Counted from the first letter of the stretch, positions 24,122-35,260 are shown. The stretch is 64,000 nucleotides of DNA from Desulfarculaceae bacterium (GCA_020444545.1 JAHLKT010000003.1:248001-312000); one strand, 5' to 3'. A program made the numbers and translations. Notes: generated by a model not told the origin, from the sequence alone.

Positions 24122-26467
24122 ATGGCCGCGCCCGGCGAGCTCCGCTGCACCTTTGTGCTTCCCTGGTATGGGGAGCAGGTCCCCGGCGGGGCCGAGGCCG
24201 AGGCCCGGCTGACGGCCGAGAACCTGGCACGGGCCGGGGTGCGGGTGCAGGCCCTGGCCACCACCCTGAGCGGCCTGGGCTCGGACTGGGACGGCGAGGC
24301 CCTGCCCGCGGGCGAGACCATGGAGAACGGCGTCACCGTGCGGCGCTTCCCCATCGCCCCGCGCGACGCTGCCCGCTTCGACGGCCTGAATATGCGGGTG
24401 CTGGCCGGGGCCACCCTTTCGCCCGAGGAAGAGCGTGCCTTTTACGCCAACATGGTCTACAGCCCCGAGCTGCTGGAGCACATCGCGGCCCACCCCGAGG
24501 AAGGCCCCTTCTTTTTCATTCCCTATCTATGGACCTCCTCGGCCTGGGGGCCGCTGATCCACCCCAGCAAGAGCCTGATCATCCCCTGCCTGCACGACGA
24601 GGGCTACGCCCGCATGGCCGGGGTCAAACGGGCCATGGAGAGCGCCCGGGCGGTGTGCTTCCACGTCCCGGCGGAGCGCGACCTGGCCGCCCGGCTCTAC
24701 GACCTGGGGCGCACCGAGCCCATCATCGTGGGCGAGGGCATGGACACCCACTGGACCCACGACGCGGCGCGCTTCCGGCGCGACTTCGGCTTGGAGGAGC
24801 CCTTCATCCTCTACGCGGGGCGCAAGGACCCGGGCAAGAACACCCCGCTGCTGGTCCATTACTTCCTGCGCTACAAGGCCGAGGGGCGCGGGCCCCAAGG
24901 GCTCAAGCTGGTCTTGATCGGCAACCTGCCGGCCGAGATCCCGCCTGGCGGCGAGGCGCATGTCCTGGACCTGGGCTTCGTGGAGATTCAGCAGAAGCAC
25001 GACGCCTATGCGGCCTGCGAGGTGTTCGTGCAGCCCTCGCTCATGGAGAGCTTCTCGCGGGTGATCATGGAGGCCTGGCTGGCGGGCTCGCCGGTGATGG
25101 TGCACGCCGACTGCCCGGTGACCCGCGACCACGCCCTGATCAGCGGCGGCGGCCTGGCCTTTGGCGACTACCCCCACTTCGCCGAGTGCCTGGACTATCT
25201 GCTGGCGCGCCCCGAGCTGCGGGCCGAGATGGGCCGGGCGGGCGCGGCCTATGTGCAGGGCAACTTTGCCTGGCCGGTGGTGGTGGACAACTACCTCAAG
25301 GTCATCGAGCGGGTAAGCGCCGAGCCGATGCCCGCCCCCACCAGCGCGGACAAGGCCCTGGCCCCCAAGCCCAAGGCGCGGGCCAGCGGCCCGGCGGTGC
25401 ACCAGATGGTGCCGGACTTCAGCTACGGTGACGCCATCGGCAACGACGCCCTGGCCATCCAAAAGACCCTGCGCTCCTGGGGCCTGAACTCGGACATCTT
25501 CGCGCACAGCATCCACCCCCGCCTGGCCGACAAGGCGCGGCCCATTGCCGAGTATGCCAAGCAGGCCCGGCCCGAGGACGTGCTGCTTTTCCATTTCTCC
25601 ATCGGCCACGAGGCCGCCGAGCTGCTGCCCGGCCTGCCCGGCCGCCGGGTGCTCCGGTACCACAACATCACCCCGGCCGAGTATCTGGACCGCTGCAACC
25701 CCGAGAGCGCCGCCCGCGCCCGCCTGGGCCGCGAGCAGCTGGGGCGCATCGCCCCGGCGGTGGAGCTGGGCATGGGGGTTAGCGACTACAACTGTCTGGA
25801 ACTGGGCCAAGCGGGCTGCCCGGCCACGGCCACGGTGCCCATCGTGATCGACACCTCGGTCTTGGACACCGCGCCCGACGCCTTTGTGGCCCACCGCTTT
25901 GACGACGAGCGCCCGGCGGTGCTGCACGTGGGCCGCTTGGTGCCCAACAAGGCCATCGAGGATTTGATCCGGGCCCAGTACTGGCTCTCGCGCCTGGTGC
26001 CGGGCACGCGGCTCATGATCGTGGGCTCGGAAGTGGGCTGCGAATCCTACGCCGAAAGCCTGCGCGAACTGGTGGACCGCCTGGCCGTGCCGGGGGTGCA
26101 CTTCTCGGGGCATGTCTCCCTGGCCGGGCTCATGGCCTATTACCGCCGGGCGAACTGCTACCTCTGCCTCTCCGAGCACGAAGGCTTCTGCGTGCCTCTG
26201 GTGGAGTCCATGCACTTCGGCATCCCCATCGTGGCCCACGCCGCCGCCGGGGTGCCGGGCACCCTAGGCCAGGGCGGCCTGCTCCTGGACAGCAAGGAGC
26301 CCCAGCGGGTGGCCGAGGCGGTGGCCCGGGTGCTGAGCGACGCGCCTCTGGCCGAGGCTCTGCGCCTGGCCGGGCGGGCTCGCTTGCAGCGCTTCGCGCC
26401 CCAGCGGGTGGCTCGCGACTTGCGCGAGGTGCTCACCGAGCGCCTGGGCCTGGAGCTCAACCCATGA
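24122..26467 (+). CDS. Two-domain GT4 glycosyltransferase fusion
   Basis: A 781-residue cytoplasmic protein that joins two GT-B family 4 glycosyltransferases. Module 1 (about 1-405): N-terminal VLPWYGEQVPGGAEAEAR, donor-site FILYAGRKDPGKN, and FVQPSLMESFSRVIMEAWLAGSPV with the EX7E-type pair. A short Pro/Ala/Lys linker (about 405-425) leads to module 2 (about 426-781): VLHVGRLVPNKAIEDLI and CLSEHEGFCVPLVESMHFGIPIVA, again a full EX7E motif. Both look active, so it may add two sugars in sequence. The start lies 3 bp after the methyltransferase stop. Confidence 0.9.
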   Translation: MAAPGELRCTFVLPWYGEQVPGGAEAEARLTAENLARAGVRVQALATTLSGLGSDWDGEALPAGETMENGVTVRRFPIAPRDAARFDGLNMRVLAGATLSPEEERAFYANMVYSPELLEHIAAHPEEGPFFFIPYLWTSSAWGPLIHPSKSLIIPCLHDEGYARMAGVKRAMESARAVCFHVPAERDLAARLYDLGRTEPIIVGEGMDTHWTHDAARFRRDFGLEEPFILYAGRKDPGKNTPLLVHYFLRYKAEGRGPQGLKLVLIGNLPAEIPPGGEAHVLDLGFVEIQQKHDAYAACEVFVQPSLMESFSRVIMEAWLAGSPVMVHADCPVTRDHALISGGGLAFGDYPHFAECLDYLLARPELRAEMGRAGAAYVQGNFAWPVVVDNYLKVIERVSAEPMPAPTSADKALAPKPKARASGPAVHQMVPDFSYGDAIGNDALAIQKTLRSWGLNSDIFAHSIHPRLADKARPIAEYAKQARPEDVLLFHFSIGHEAAELLPGLPGRRVLRYHNITPAEYLDRCNPESAARARLGREQLGRIAPAVELGMGVSDYNCLELGQAGCPATATVPIVIDTSVLDTAPDAFVAHRFDDERPAVLHVGRLVPNKAIEDLIRAQYWLSRLVPGTRLMIVGSEVGCESYAESLRELVDRLAVPGVHFSGHVSLAGLMAYYRRANCYLCLSEHEGFCVPLVESMHFGIPIVAHAAAGVPGTLGQGGLLLDSKEPQRVAEAVARVLSDAPLAEALRLAGRARLQRFAPQRVARDLREVLTERLGLELNP

Positions 26468-27645
26468 GCGCCCGGCCTCTCGTGGACGCGCGGCCCTTGC
26501 AGCCGGGCTACAAGCAACACGCCCAGCGGGGCATCGGGCGCTACGCCAAGAACCTGCTGGGCGCCATGCTGGCCCAGGTGGGTGAGCAGGGCTTGGAGCT
26601 CATGGTGCGCTCCGACCTGCCCGATCCGCCCTTGGGGCAGGCCGCTCCGCGCCTGGCCGTGGGGCCCGGCCCCACCTGGCTGCCCTTGGGCGAGCGGATC
26701 ATCGGCCAGCACCGCACCCTTTCCCGCGCCCTGGCCCCGGCCTGGCGCTCCGGGCGCGTGGTGCACATCCTCAGCCACGGCGACGCCCCGGCCTGCCCGG
26801 GCCCGCGCACCGTGATCACCTGCCACGACCTGATCTACCAGCGCATGGAGGCGATTTACACCGAGGGCAAGAGCAAGCTGCCCTTCCGGGCGGCCCGTTG
26901 GCTGGAAACGCGTTGCCTGCCGCGCGCGGCCATGATCATCGCGGTGAGCCAGTGCACCGCCCGCGACGTGGCAGAGCTTTACGGTGTGCCCGGGGAGCGC
27001 ATCCGGGTGATCCCCGAGGCGGCCGACCCAGGCCTGGCCCCGGTGAGCGACCCTGCCGTACTGGATGAGGTACTGAGCCGCCACGGCCTGGCGCGCGGGG
27101 GTTACGTCTTTTATTTGGGCGGCATCGATCCGCGCAAGGACCTACCCACCCTGCTCCGGGCCCTGCTAAGATTGCGTGAGGCGGGCAGCCCCCTGGTGCT
27201 GGCCCTGGCCGGACCGGTGCAAGAAGACAAGCACTACCCCGCCCTGGCCACGGCTTTGCGCGACCTGCGCCTGGGCGAGGCGGTGAAGCTCCTGGGGTTC
27301 GTGGCCGAGGCCGATCTGCCCGCGCTCTACTCCGGCGCTGCCGCCTTTGCCTTCCCCTCGCGCTACGAGGGCTTCGGCCTGCCGCCCCTGGAGGCTATGG
27401 CCTGCGGCGCGCCGGTGGTGGTCGCCCGCGCGGCGGCGGTGCCCGAGGTGGTGGGCGAGGCGGGGCTGCTCTTCCCGCCCGGAGACGACGCGGCCCTGGC
27501 CGAGGCCCTGGCCAGCCTGGCGGGTAACCCGGAGAGGGCCGGCGAGGTGAAAGCCAAGGGACTGGCCCGCGCGCGGGAGTTTTCCTGGGAGCGGGCCGCC
27601 CGCGACACCCTGGCCCTGTACGAGGAGGTGCGCGCTGCAAACTGA
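26464..27645 (+). CDS. GT4 family glycosyltransferase
   Basis: A 393-residue GT-B glycosyltransferase of family 4. Seen: an N-terminal VDARPLQPGYKQHAQRGIGRYAKNL (typical of the WbdA/mannosyltransferase branch), VITCHDLIY, MIIAVSQCTARDV, a donor domain with YVFYLGGIDPRKDLPTLL, and PSRYEGFGLPPLEAMACGAPVV carrying the catalytic EX7E pair. Overlaps the fusion gene by ATGA. Sugar specificity, perhaps mannose by analogy, cannot be read from sequence. Confidence 0.92.
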   Translation: MSARPLVDARPLQPGYKQHAQRGIGRYAKNLLGAMLAQVGEQGLELMVRSDLPDPPLGQAAPRLAVGPGPTWLPLGERIIGQHRTLSRALAPAWRSGRVVHILSHGDAPACPGPRTVITCHDLIYQRMEAIYTEGKSKLPFRAARWLETRCLPRAAMIIAVSQCTARDVAELYGVPGERIRVIPEAADPGLAPVSDPAVLDEVLSRHGLARGGYVFYLGGIDPRKDLPTLLRALLRLREAGSPLVLALAGPVQEDKHYPALATALRDLRLGEAVKLLGFVAEADLPALYSGAAAFAFPSRYEGFGLPPLEAMACGAPVVVARAAAVPEVVGEAGLLFPPGDDAALAEALASLAGNPERAGEVKAKGLARAREFSWERAARDTLALYEEVRAAN

Positions 27646-27658
27646 AGCCCGCAGCCGT

Positions 27659-29242
27659 GTGGCCGGATGGGTGCTGGAGAGCGCCCTGGCCGTGGTCATC
27701 GCCCTGTCGGTGTGGTGGCTGTGGTCCCGGCTCGCCCTGCCCAGCATGGGCCAGGAGAAGATATGGTTCTCCCTGGGCTGGCTGGTGGCCCTGGGGCTGG
27801 GCGCGGCCTGGCGGGCCTTGTGGCCCCAGCCCAAGGGCGACGAGGCCCACCATCTGCTGCGGGCGGGCACCTGCTCCTATGGCGCGCTGCTGTTGGCCGT
27901 GGTCTTCGTGGCCCTCTTGGTAGGGGCCGAATCCCTGGGCAACTACAAACTCTGGCTGGGCGTGGTCTATCTGGGCGGCGTGACCCTGAGCCTGGCCAGC
28001 CTGACGCTGCGCCTGCGCTCCCGCCTGGCCGCCAAGCCCAGGCAGGAGGCCTTCTCCGCCCTGGCCGGGGCGGCCATCGCCTTCATGGCCTGCCTGCTCA
28101 TCCTGCCCTGGGTGCGGCCCGACCTCACCGCCCTGTGGCCCCCGCCCGCCGGCGAGATGTGGCAGCCCCTGGCCGCGGCGGCGCTGTGGGGGGGCGTGGC
28201 CGGGTCCAGCCTTCTGGTGGTGCGTTTGCTGGGCGGCGGGCGCCGCCTCTCCTGGATGGTCTATCTGGCCGTGGGCCTGGGGCCCGGCCCGGCCCTGGCG
28301 GTGAGCTGGCTGCCGCTTATTCCCCTGGGCCTGGGCTGCGCCATCATGGCCGGGCTGGCCGCTCTGCGCCTGATCATGATGCGTGGGACTACTCCCGGCG
28401 TGACCGGCGAAGGCGGCCCGGCCCAGCCCCTGTCCTTTTACTGGCTGCTGCGGTCGTTGATGCTCATCTGGTGGGGCGTGGGCGCGGCGGTCACCCTGGC
28501 CGCGGCCTGGTGGTATCCCCGGGTGGGGGCCATGTTCCTGGAGGCGGACTGGCTGCGCGCCGTGGCCATGGGCGCCTTCGTGGTCACCTGCGTGGGGCTC
28601 CTGGGCGAGTACGCCCTGCCCCTACTGGGACGTAGCGAGGGCGTGCCCCTGGGGCCGGAGCGCAAGGTGGTGGGCATCTTCTGCTCGGTGCTGGCCTTCC
28701 TGGCCGCCATGAGTCCCTTTTTGCTCATGCAGCCGCCGGCGGGCGCGGCACTGCCGCCCTACTTCGCCGAGGGCGCCCGCGCCGTGCTCCTGGAGCCCGA
28801 AACGGTGCTGGGCCCTGACAAGCGCGAGGTGGAGCTAAAGCCGCCCACCTGGCTCACCGGCCTGAGCCGGGTGTTCGTAATCAGCTATCTGAGCAACGGA
28901 GCCAAGGTGAAGCAGGGCGAGACGATAGCCCAGCTCATCGCCACCGACGAGCAGGACCTGCCTCACGTTTACCAGCTGCGGGCGGGCATCGACACGGCGG
29001 AATGGGCCCTGGATCAGCGCGAACTGAGCCTGGAAGCCCGACACCGCCCGGCCCGTCTGGCCTCCACCTGGCTCATCTACACCGCCACCGGCGAGTCTTT
29101 CCGGGCACACAGCTATCTGACCGGCCTCTACCTGGGCCGCCGGGTGGAGCGCCTTACCAGCGTGCGTCTGCGCTACCTTTACAAGAACCCGCCCGGCGAG
29201 CCGCCGGTTAAGCTGGTGCTCAGGCGAGTCTTTCTCTACTAA
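27659..29242 (+). CDS. Polytopic membrane protein of polysaccharide locus, unknown function
   Basis: I do not recognise a named family. The 527 residues form about eleven membrane helices in the first 375 residues, then a soluble domain of about 150 residues. That domain has short beta-like strands, a GAKVKQGETIAQLIATDEQ segment, a LRAGIDTAEWALDQ motif, and a C-terminal run of RLRYLYKN and LVLRRVFLY strands. The RAGxDTAEWA pattern resembles C-terminal domains I associate with bacterial membrane glycosyltransferases, so lipid-linked sugar handling is possible. The first in-frame start is GTG at 27659 with no clear ribosome-binding site. It is the last gene of the locus and meets the ribosomal superoperon tail to tail. 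Confidence 0.7.
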   Translation: MAGWVLESALAVVIALSVWWLWSRLALPSMGQEKIWFSLGWLVALGLGAAWRALWPQPKGDEAHHLLRAGTCSYGALLLAVVFVALLVGAESLGNYKLWLGVVYLGGVTLSLASLTLRLRSRLAAKPRQEAFSALAGAAIAFMACLLILPWVRPDLTALWPPPAGEMWQPLAAAALWGGVAGSSLLVVRLLGGGRRLSWMVYLAVGLGPGPALAVSWLPLIPLGLGCAIMAGLAALRLIMMRGTTPGVTGEGGPAQPLSFYWLLRSLMLIWWGVGAAVTLAAAWWYPRVGAMFLEADWLRAVAMGAFVVTCVGLLGEYALPLLGRSEGVPLGPERKVVGIFCSVLAFLAAMSPFLLMQPPAGAALPPYFAEGARAVLLEPETVLGPDKREVELKPPTWLTGLSRVFVISYLSNGAKVKQGETIAQLIATDEQDLPHVYQLRAGIDTAEWALDQRELSLEARHRPARLASTWLIYTATGESFRAHSYLTGLYLGRRVERLTSVRLRYLYKNPPGEPPVKLVLRRVFLY

Positions 29243-29388
29243 TTTTTTCGGTAACAATTATGACCGACGCGCTCCCGTAGCTGGGAGGCAAGGCGCGGGC
29301 AAGTGAGCTCCGCGGGCACGCCGAGGAAACCAGCGCCGCCCGCAACGCAGTTTCCCGCCGCCTGGCGAAGCCGGTGGCCCACAAGAAG

Positions 29389-29414
29389 AGCGGGGCTCCC
29401 GAAGGAACCCCGCT
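29389..29414 (-). terminator. Terminator of the str-S10-spc-alpha superoperon
   Basis: Read on the minus strand, 31 bp after the rplQ stop, an 11-bp stem closes a C(UUCG)G tetraloop and is followed by a modest U-rich run (CUUCUUGU). On this strand one pair is a G-U wobble, while on the plus strand it is a C-A mismatch and no T run follows, so the element is oriented for rplQ, not for the plus-strand gene ending at 29242. Confidence 0.75.
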
Positions 29415-29444
29415 CGTTGCGAACCGTCTTTGGCGCGGGCAATA

Positions 29445-29813
29445 TTACTTGCCGGCGGCCTCGTCCACCAGGGACACGATGGCCATGGGCGCGGCATCGC
29501 CGCGGCGGACCCGGGTGGGCAACACCCGCACGTAGCCGCCTTGGCGGCCGCCGTAACGGGTCTTGGCATCGTCGAAGAGTTTGCCGCAGACCTTGTGGCT
29601 GCGCATATAGGACTCGGCCTGACGGCGGGCATGAAGGTCGCCCCGCTTGGCCAGAGTGATCATCTTTTCGGCCACCCGCTTGAGCTCCTTGGCCTTGGCC
29701 TCGGTGGTCTCGATCTGGTCGTGCTCGAACAGCGAGGTCACCATGTTGCGAAGCATGGCCCGGCGGTGCGGGGTGGTGCGGCTAAGCCGGCGGTTGTCCT
29801 TGCGGTGTCTCAT
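29445..29813 (-). CDS. rplQ: 50S ribosomal protein L17
   Basis: A 122-residue large-subunit protein, last gene of the superoperon. The conserved N-terminus [28 protein letters not shown] and the [39 protein letters not shown] end are unmistakable. Its start overlaps the rpoA stop (ATGA), tying its translation to alpha. A clear intrinsic terminator follows. Confidence 0.98.
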   Translation of the reverse strand: MRHRKDNRRLSRTTPHRRAMLRNMVTSLFEHDQIETTEAKAKELKRVAEKMITLAKRGDLHARRQAESYMRSHKVCGKLFDDAKTRYGGRQGGYVRVLPTRVRRGDAAPMAIVSLVDEAAGK

Positions 29814-30814
29814 TTTTCCTTCGTCCTGGCTTCCAGCTCTTCCCGGGTGGGGAAGTCGTCCAAACCCATGCCCAGGGTCAGGCCCATTTCGGTGAGCATT
29901 TCCTTAATTTCGTTCAAGGACTTGCGGCCGAAGTTCTTGGTTTTGAGCATCTCCGACTCGCTCTTTTGCACCAACTCGCCGATGTACTTGATGTCGGCGT
30001 TCTTCAGGCAGTTGGCGCTGCGCACGCTGAGCTCCAGCTCGTCCACGGTGCGGAAGAGGTTTTCGTTGAGGCTGGGCTCCTCGACGCTCTCCTCCTGATC
30101 GGGCTCGGGCTCCTCCTGGAAGTTGATGAAGATCGACAGCTGTTCCTTGAGGATCTTGGCCGCATAGGCCACCGCGTCCTCGGGCCGCACCGCGCCGTTG
30201 GTGAAGACCTCCAGGGTCAGCTTGTCGTAGTCGGTAATCTGGCCCACGCGAGCCTGGGTGACCACGTAGTTGACCTTGATGATGGGGCTGAAGGCGGCAT
30301 CCAGGGCCACCACCCCAATGGGGTCTTCCTCGTTCTTGTTGCGATCGGCGGTAACGTAGCTCTTGCCGGTCTTCACCGTCAGCTCGGCCCGGAGGCTGCC
30401 CTCGGGGCCCAGGGTGGCGATGGCGTGCTCGGGATTGAGTATCTGCACGTCCGGGGGCACGTTGATGTCGCCGGCGGTGACCACGCCCTCGCCGTTGGCA
30501 TCGATGCTCATCACCGCGGGGTCGTGGCCCAGGTACTTCAGACGCACGCCCTTCAGGTTGAGGATGATGTCGCTTACGTCCTCCATCACACCGTTGATGG
30601 TGGAGAACTCGTGCAAGACTCCATCCATGCGAACGTTGGTGATGGCCGCCCCCTGCAAGGAGGAGATCAGGATGCGCCTGAGGGCGTTGCCGATGGTGTG
30701 GCCGAAGCCCCGCTCCAGCGGCTCGCAGGAGAACTTGCCGTAGTACTGGGTGTGCGACTCCTCGTCCACCTCCAGGCGCGACGGCCTGATGAGTTCTCTC
30801 CAGTTTCTCTCCAT
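29810..30814 (-). CDS. rpoA: RNA polymerase alpha subunit
   Basis: A 334-residue alpha subunit. The N-terminal dimerisation domain has the [23 protein letters not shown] signature and [17 protein letters not shown]; an acidic linker ([15 protein letters not shown], about 235-250) leads to the C-terminal domain ([33 protein letters not shown]... [15 protein letters not shown]) that contacts UP elements and activators. Placed between rpsD and rplQ as usual. Confidence 0.98.
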   Translation of the reverse strand: MERNWRELIRPSRLEVDEESHTQYYGKFSCEPLERGFGHTIGNALRRILISSLQGAAITNVRMDGVLHEFSTINGVMEDVSDIILNLKGVRLKYLGHDPAVMSIDANGEGVVTAGDINVPPDVQILNPEHAIATLGPEGSLRAELTVKTGKSYVTADRNKNEEDPIGVVALDAAFSPIIKVNYVVTQARVGQITDYDKLTLEVFTNGAVRPEDAVAYAAKILKEQLSIFINFQEEPEPDQEESVEEPSLNENLFRTVDELELSVRSANCLKNADIKYIGELVQKSESEMLKTKNFGRKSLNEIKEMLTEMGLTLGMGLDDFPTREELEARTKEK

Positions 30815-30830
30815 GACCTCTCTCTAATCG

Positions 30831-31457
30831 CTAGCGGGAGTAAAGCTCAACGATGAGCTGCTCCTGCATGGGGATGGTCAGCTCCTCGCGGGTGGGCTGG
30901 GCCTTGATGGTTCCGCGGAACTTATCGGCCTCCAGCTCCAGCCACTCGGGCACGGTGCGCCGGGCAATCGCCTCCAGAGACTCCTTGAGCTGGGGAATCT
31001 CGCGGCTCTTGTCCTTGACCGCCACCACGTCGCCGATCTTCACGCGGGCCGAGGGGATGTCCACCCGGCGCCCGTTGATGGTCACGTGGCCGTGGCGCAC
31101 CCAATGGCGGGCCTGGGCCCGGCTGCCCGCGAAGCCCAGGCGATAGACCACGTTGTCCAGCCTCGTCTCCAAGAGCATCAGCAGGTTGTGGCCGGTCACC
31201 CCGCGCATGCGGGCGGCGCGCTTGTAGGTCAGGTTGAACTGCTTCTCGGCCAGGCCGTACATGCGCTTGACCTTCTGCTTCTCGCGAAGCTGGAGGCCAT
31301 AATCGCTGACCTTGGTCCGCCGCTGGCCGTGCTGCCCCGGAGGGAAGGCGCGGCGCTCCACGGCGCACTTGTCAGAAAAGCAGCGGTCACCCTTGAGGTA
31401 AAGTTTCTGCACCTCGCGCCGGCAAAGCCGGCACACGGAACCTCTATATCGAGCCAA
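30831..31457 (-). CDS. rpsD: 30S ribosomal protein S4 (zinc-binding type)
   Basis: A 208-residue primary 16S rRNA-binding protein that in E. coli also represses the alpha operon. A zinc knuckle at C9, C12, C26 and C31 marks the C+ form. The S4 RNA-binding domain is seen in [38 protein letters not shown]. The start is TTG at 31457 with GGAGGAG upstream; no ATG alternative preserves the conserved MARYRG N-terminus. Confidence 0.98.
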   Translation of the reverse strand: MARYRGSVCRLCRREVQKLYLKGDRCFSDKCAVERRAFPPGQHGQRRTKVSDYGLQLREKQKVKRMYGLAEKQFNLTYKRAARMRGVTGHNLLMLLETRLDNVVYRLGFAGSRAQARHWVRHGHVTINGRRVDIPSARVKIGDVVAVKDKSREIPQLKESLEAIARRTVPEWLELEADKFRGTIKAQPTREELTIPMQEQLIVELYSR

Positions 31458-31492
31458 AACAGCTCCTCCGTTCGACTAGCGGTGGCCCCGGA

Positions 31493-31888
31493 TCACACCC
31501 GGCGCCGCTTGGGGGGGCGGCAACCGTTGTGGGGCACGGGGGTTACGTCGCGGATGACGGTGACGGTGAAGCCGACATTGCCCAGGGCCCGAAGCGCGGC
31601 CTCGCGGCCGGAACCGGGTCCCTTGACGTTCACCTCGACCGTGCGCATGCCGTGGTCCATGGCCTTCTTGGCCGCGTCCTCGGCGGCAAGCTGGGCCGCG
31701 AAGGGGGTGGACTTGCGCGAGCCCTTGAAGCCCTGCACGCCCGAGCTGGACCAGCTCACGGTGTTCCCTTGGGGGTCGGTGATGGTGATCACCGTGTTGT
31801 TGAAGGTGCTGGCAATGTGCACCACCCCGTTGGGGATATTCTTCTTTTCCTTGCGTTTGCGAACGCCTTTTTTCACCGCTTTGGCCAT
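31493..31888 (-). CDS. rpsK: 30S ribosomal protein S11
   Basis: A 131-residue platform protein of the small subunit. It has [23 protein letters not shown] and the C-terminal [14 protein letters not shown] ... [17 protein letters not shown]. The basic N-terminus ([16 protein letters not shown]) is usual. Its ATG directly abuts the rpsM stop, so the two are likely coupled. Confidence 0.98.
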   Translation of the reverse strand: MAKAVKKGVRKRKEKKNIPNGVVHIASTFNNTVITITDPQGNTVSWSSSGVQGFKGSRKSTPFAAQLAAEDAAKKAMDHGMRTVEVNVKGPGSGREAALRALGNVGFTVTVIRDVTPVPHNGCRPPKRRRV

Positions 31889-32260
31889 TTACTTCTTCCT
31901 CTTGCCCACGACCGCGCGGCGGGGACCCTTGCGGGTGCGCGCATTGGTGCGGGTGCGCTGGCCGTTGACCGGCAGACCGCGGCGATGCCGCAGGCCGCGG
32001 TAGCAGCCCAGGTCCATCAGGCGCTTGATGTTCATGGAGATCTCGCGCCTGAGATCGCCCTCCACCTTGAAGGTGGTGTCGATCACCTGGCGGATGTTGT
32101 TGATCTCCTCGTCGGTCAGATCGCCGGCCTTGGTGGCCGGGTCAACCCCACTGGCCGAGCAGATCTTGCCCGCCGAGGTATGACCGATGCCATAGATGTA
32201 GGTCAGCGCGATCTCAATGCGCTTGTTGCGCGGGAGGTCTATGCCTGAGATTCTGGCCAC
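31889..32260 (-). CDS. rpsM: 30S ribosomal protein S13
   Basis: A 123-residue head protein that contacts the P-site tRNA and forms inter-subunit bridges. Conserved [26 protein letters not shown] and the C-terminal [27 protein letters not shown] are complete. Starts with GTG. Follows rpmJ by 12 bp, as in the alpha operon of most bacteria. Confidence 0.98.
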   Translation of the reverse strand: MARISGIDLPRNKRIEIALTYIYGIGHTSAGKICSASGVDPATKAGDLTDEEINNIRQVIDTTFKVEGDLRREISMNIKRLMDLGCYRGLRHRRGLPVNGQRTRTNARTRKGPRRAVVGKRKK

Positions 32261-32272
32261 GCCTCTTCTCCC

Positions 32273-32389
32273 TTAACCTTGCCGCTGCTTGTGGCGCGGG
32301 TTCTTTTTGCAAATCACCCGAACCACGCCACCGCGCTTGATTATCTTGCAGTCCTTGCACATGCGCTTGACCGATGCCCGAACCTTCAT
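32273..32389 (-). CDS. rpmJ: 50S ribosomal protein L36 (zinc-binding type)
   Basis: A 38-residue protein short enough to be missed by length filters. It reads [15 protein letters not shown] and ends [10 protein letters not shown]. The zinc site is C11, C14, C27 and H33, the C+ form. It lies between map and rpsM. Upstream, in the 71-bp gap to map, infA is not present although it is common there. Confidence 0.97.
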   Translation of the reverse strand: MKVRASVKRMCKDCKIIKRGGVVRVICKKNPRHKQRQG

Positions 32390-32460
32390 GGGACCGTCTC
32401 TCTTTGCAAGCGTTGCCGGTTGCGGCCTTTGGGGCCGGCCGGCCTTCGTTAATCCCCGCT

Positions 32461-33210
32461 CTAAACGAGCAGGCTTAGTATGCGTGGCCCGTCATCCGTG
32501 ACGGCCACGGTGTGTTCAAAGTGGGCCGAAAGTTTACCGTCAGCGGTGACCGCCGTCCAGCCATCGGCCAATATCTTTACTTCGTGGCGCCCGGCGTTGA
32601 CCATCGGCTCTATGGCCAGGACCAACCCCGGTTTCAGCTCCACGCCCCGGCCCGGCGAGCCGAAGTTGGGCACCTGCGGGTCCTCGTGCAGGCTGCGCCC
32701 GATGCCGTGGCCCACGAACTGCCGGACCACGCTGTAGCCCGCGCCCTCGGCCACCTTTTGCACCGCCGAGGAGACATCGCCCAGCCGGTTGCCGGGCCGC
32801 ATCTGCTCGATGCCCGCGGCCAGGGAGCTCTCGGTGGCCTGCATCAAGGCCTTGGCCTGGTCGCTCACCCGGCCCACGGCCACCGTGGTGGCCGAGTCGC
32901 CGTTGAAGCCGTCCAGCACCACCCCGAAGTCCATGGAGAGAATATCTCCCTCCTTCAGGGGTTCGCGGCGCGGGAAGCCGTGCACCACTTCGCTATTTAC
33001 CGAGCAGCAGAGGCTATAAGGATAGCCGTGATAGCCTTTGAAGCTCGGGGTGGCCCCGGATTGGCGGGCCATTTCCTCGGCCATCGCGTCCAGGTCCAGG
33101 GTTCGGACCCCTGGCTTGACCTCGGCCTTCACCGTTGCCAGCACCCGGGCCACAACTTGGTTGGCCCGCGCCATGGCCTCTATCTCGGCCGGAGTCTTAA
33201 GGACGATCAT
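32461..33210 (-). CDS. map: Methionine aminopeptidase type I
   Basis: A 249-residue cytoplasmic metalloenzyme that removes the starting methionine from nascent proteins. Visible metal-binding motifs: [18 protein letters not shown] (two Asp), [14 protein letters not shown] (His), VLAIEPMVN (Glu) and the final [14 protein letters not shown] (Glu). Length and N-terminus ([21 protein letters not shown]) are typical of the short MetAP-I without an extra zinc domain. Between adk and rpmJ in the spc operon. Confidence 0.97.
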   Translation of the reverse strand: MIVLKTPAEIEAMARANQVVARVLATVKAEVKPGVRTLDLDAMAEEMARQSGATPSFKGYHGYPYSLCCSVNSEVVHGFPRREPLKEGDILSMDFGVVLDGFNGDSATTVAVGRVSDQAKALMQATESSLAAGIEQMRPGNRLGDVSSAVQKVAEGAGYSVVRQFVGHGIGRSLHEDPQVPNFGSPGRGVELKPGLVLAIEPMVNAGRHEVKILADGWTAVTADGKLSAHFEHTVAVTDDGPRILSLLV

Positions 33211-33239
33211 GCCGTTTGGCCCAGCCGCCTCCGAGTGCC

Positions 33240-33881
33240 TTAGCCCAGCACCGCCTTGATGCGGTCCAGGATCTCGCCCATGGCGCCCACGCCGTCGATG
33301 GGACGGAGCAGGCCCTTGGTCTTATAGTAGTCGATGAGCGGGGCGGTCTGGTCCTCGTAGACCTTCAGCCGGTTGCCCACCGTGGTCTCGTTGTCGTCGT
33401 CGCGCTGGTACAGCTCGCCGCCGCACTTGTCGCACACGCCCTCGACCTTGGGCGGATCGAACATCACGTGGAAGCCCTGGCCGCAGGCCTTGCAGGTGCG
33501 GCGGCCGGTCAGGCGGCCCATCAGCTCGCTGTTGGGCACCTCGATGCTGATCACGTGGTCGATTTTCTTACCCATGCCCTCCAACACCTTGTCCAGAGCC
33601 TCGGCCTGGGGCACGGTGCGGGGGAAACCGTCGAGCATGAAGCCCTTGGCGCAGTCGTCCTGGGCGATGCGGTCCTTGGCCAGGCCGATCACCACCTCAT
33701 CGGGCACCAGCTGACCGGAGTCCATGTATTTCTTGGCCTCCAGGCCCAGCTCGGTCTGGTTCTTCACAGCCTCGCGCAGCATGTCGCCGGTGGAGATCTG
33801 CGGGATGCCATAGGCATCGATGAGCATTTTGGCCTGCGTGCCTTTGCCCGCCCCCGGAGGGCCTAACAAAATCAGGTTCAT
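33240..33881 (-). CDS. adk: Adenylate kinase (zinc-LID type)
   Basis: A 213-residue enzyme that interconverts AMP + ATP and 2 ADP. The P-loop GPPGAGKGTQ is at 7-16; QISTGDMLR and LDGFPRTVPQAEAL are the AMP-binding and core motifs. The LID holds a four-cysteine zinc site, C130, C133, C150 and C153, common in Gram-positives and deltaproteobacteria. Located between secY and map as in the classical spc operon. Confidence 0.98.
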   Translation of the reverse strand: MNLILLGPPGAGKGTQAKMLIDAYGIPQISTGDMLREAVKNQTELGLEAKKYMDSGQLVPDEVVIGLAKDRIAQDDCAKGFMLDGFPRTVPQAEALDKVLEGMGKKIDHVISIEVPNSELMGRLTGRRTCKACGQGFHVMFDPPKVEGVCDKCGGELYQRDDDNETTVGNRLKVYEDQTAPLIDYYKTKGLLRPIDGVGAMGEILDRIKAVLG

Positions 33882-33951
33882 GTCTCGCTCCCTCTCTTCC
33901 GAAATTTCCCCGAATCTTCTCTAACGCGAGAAGCCTCCCACGATCAAATCG

Positions 33952-35259
<1,308 letters not shown>

Positions 35260-35260
35260 C

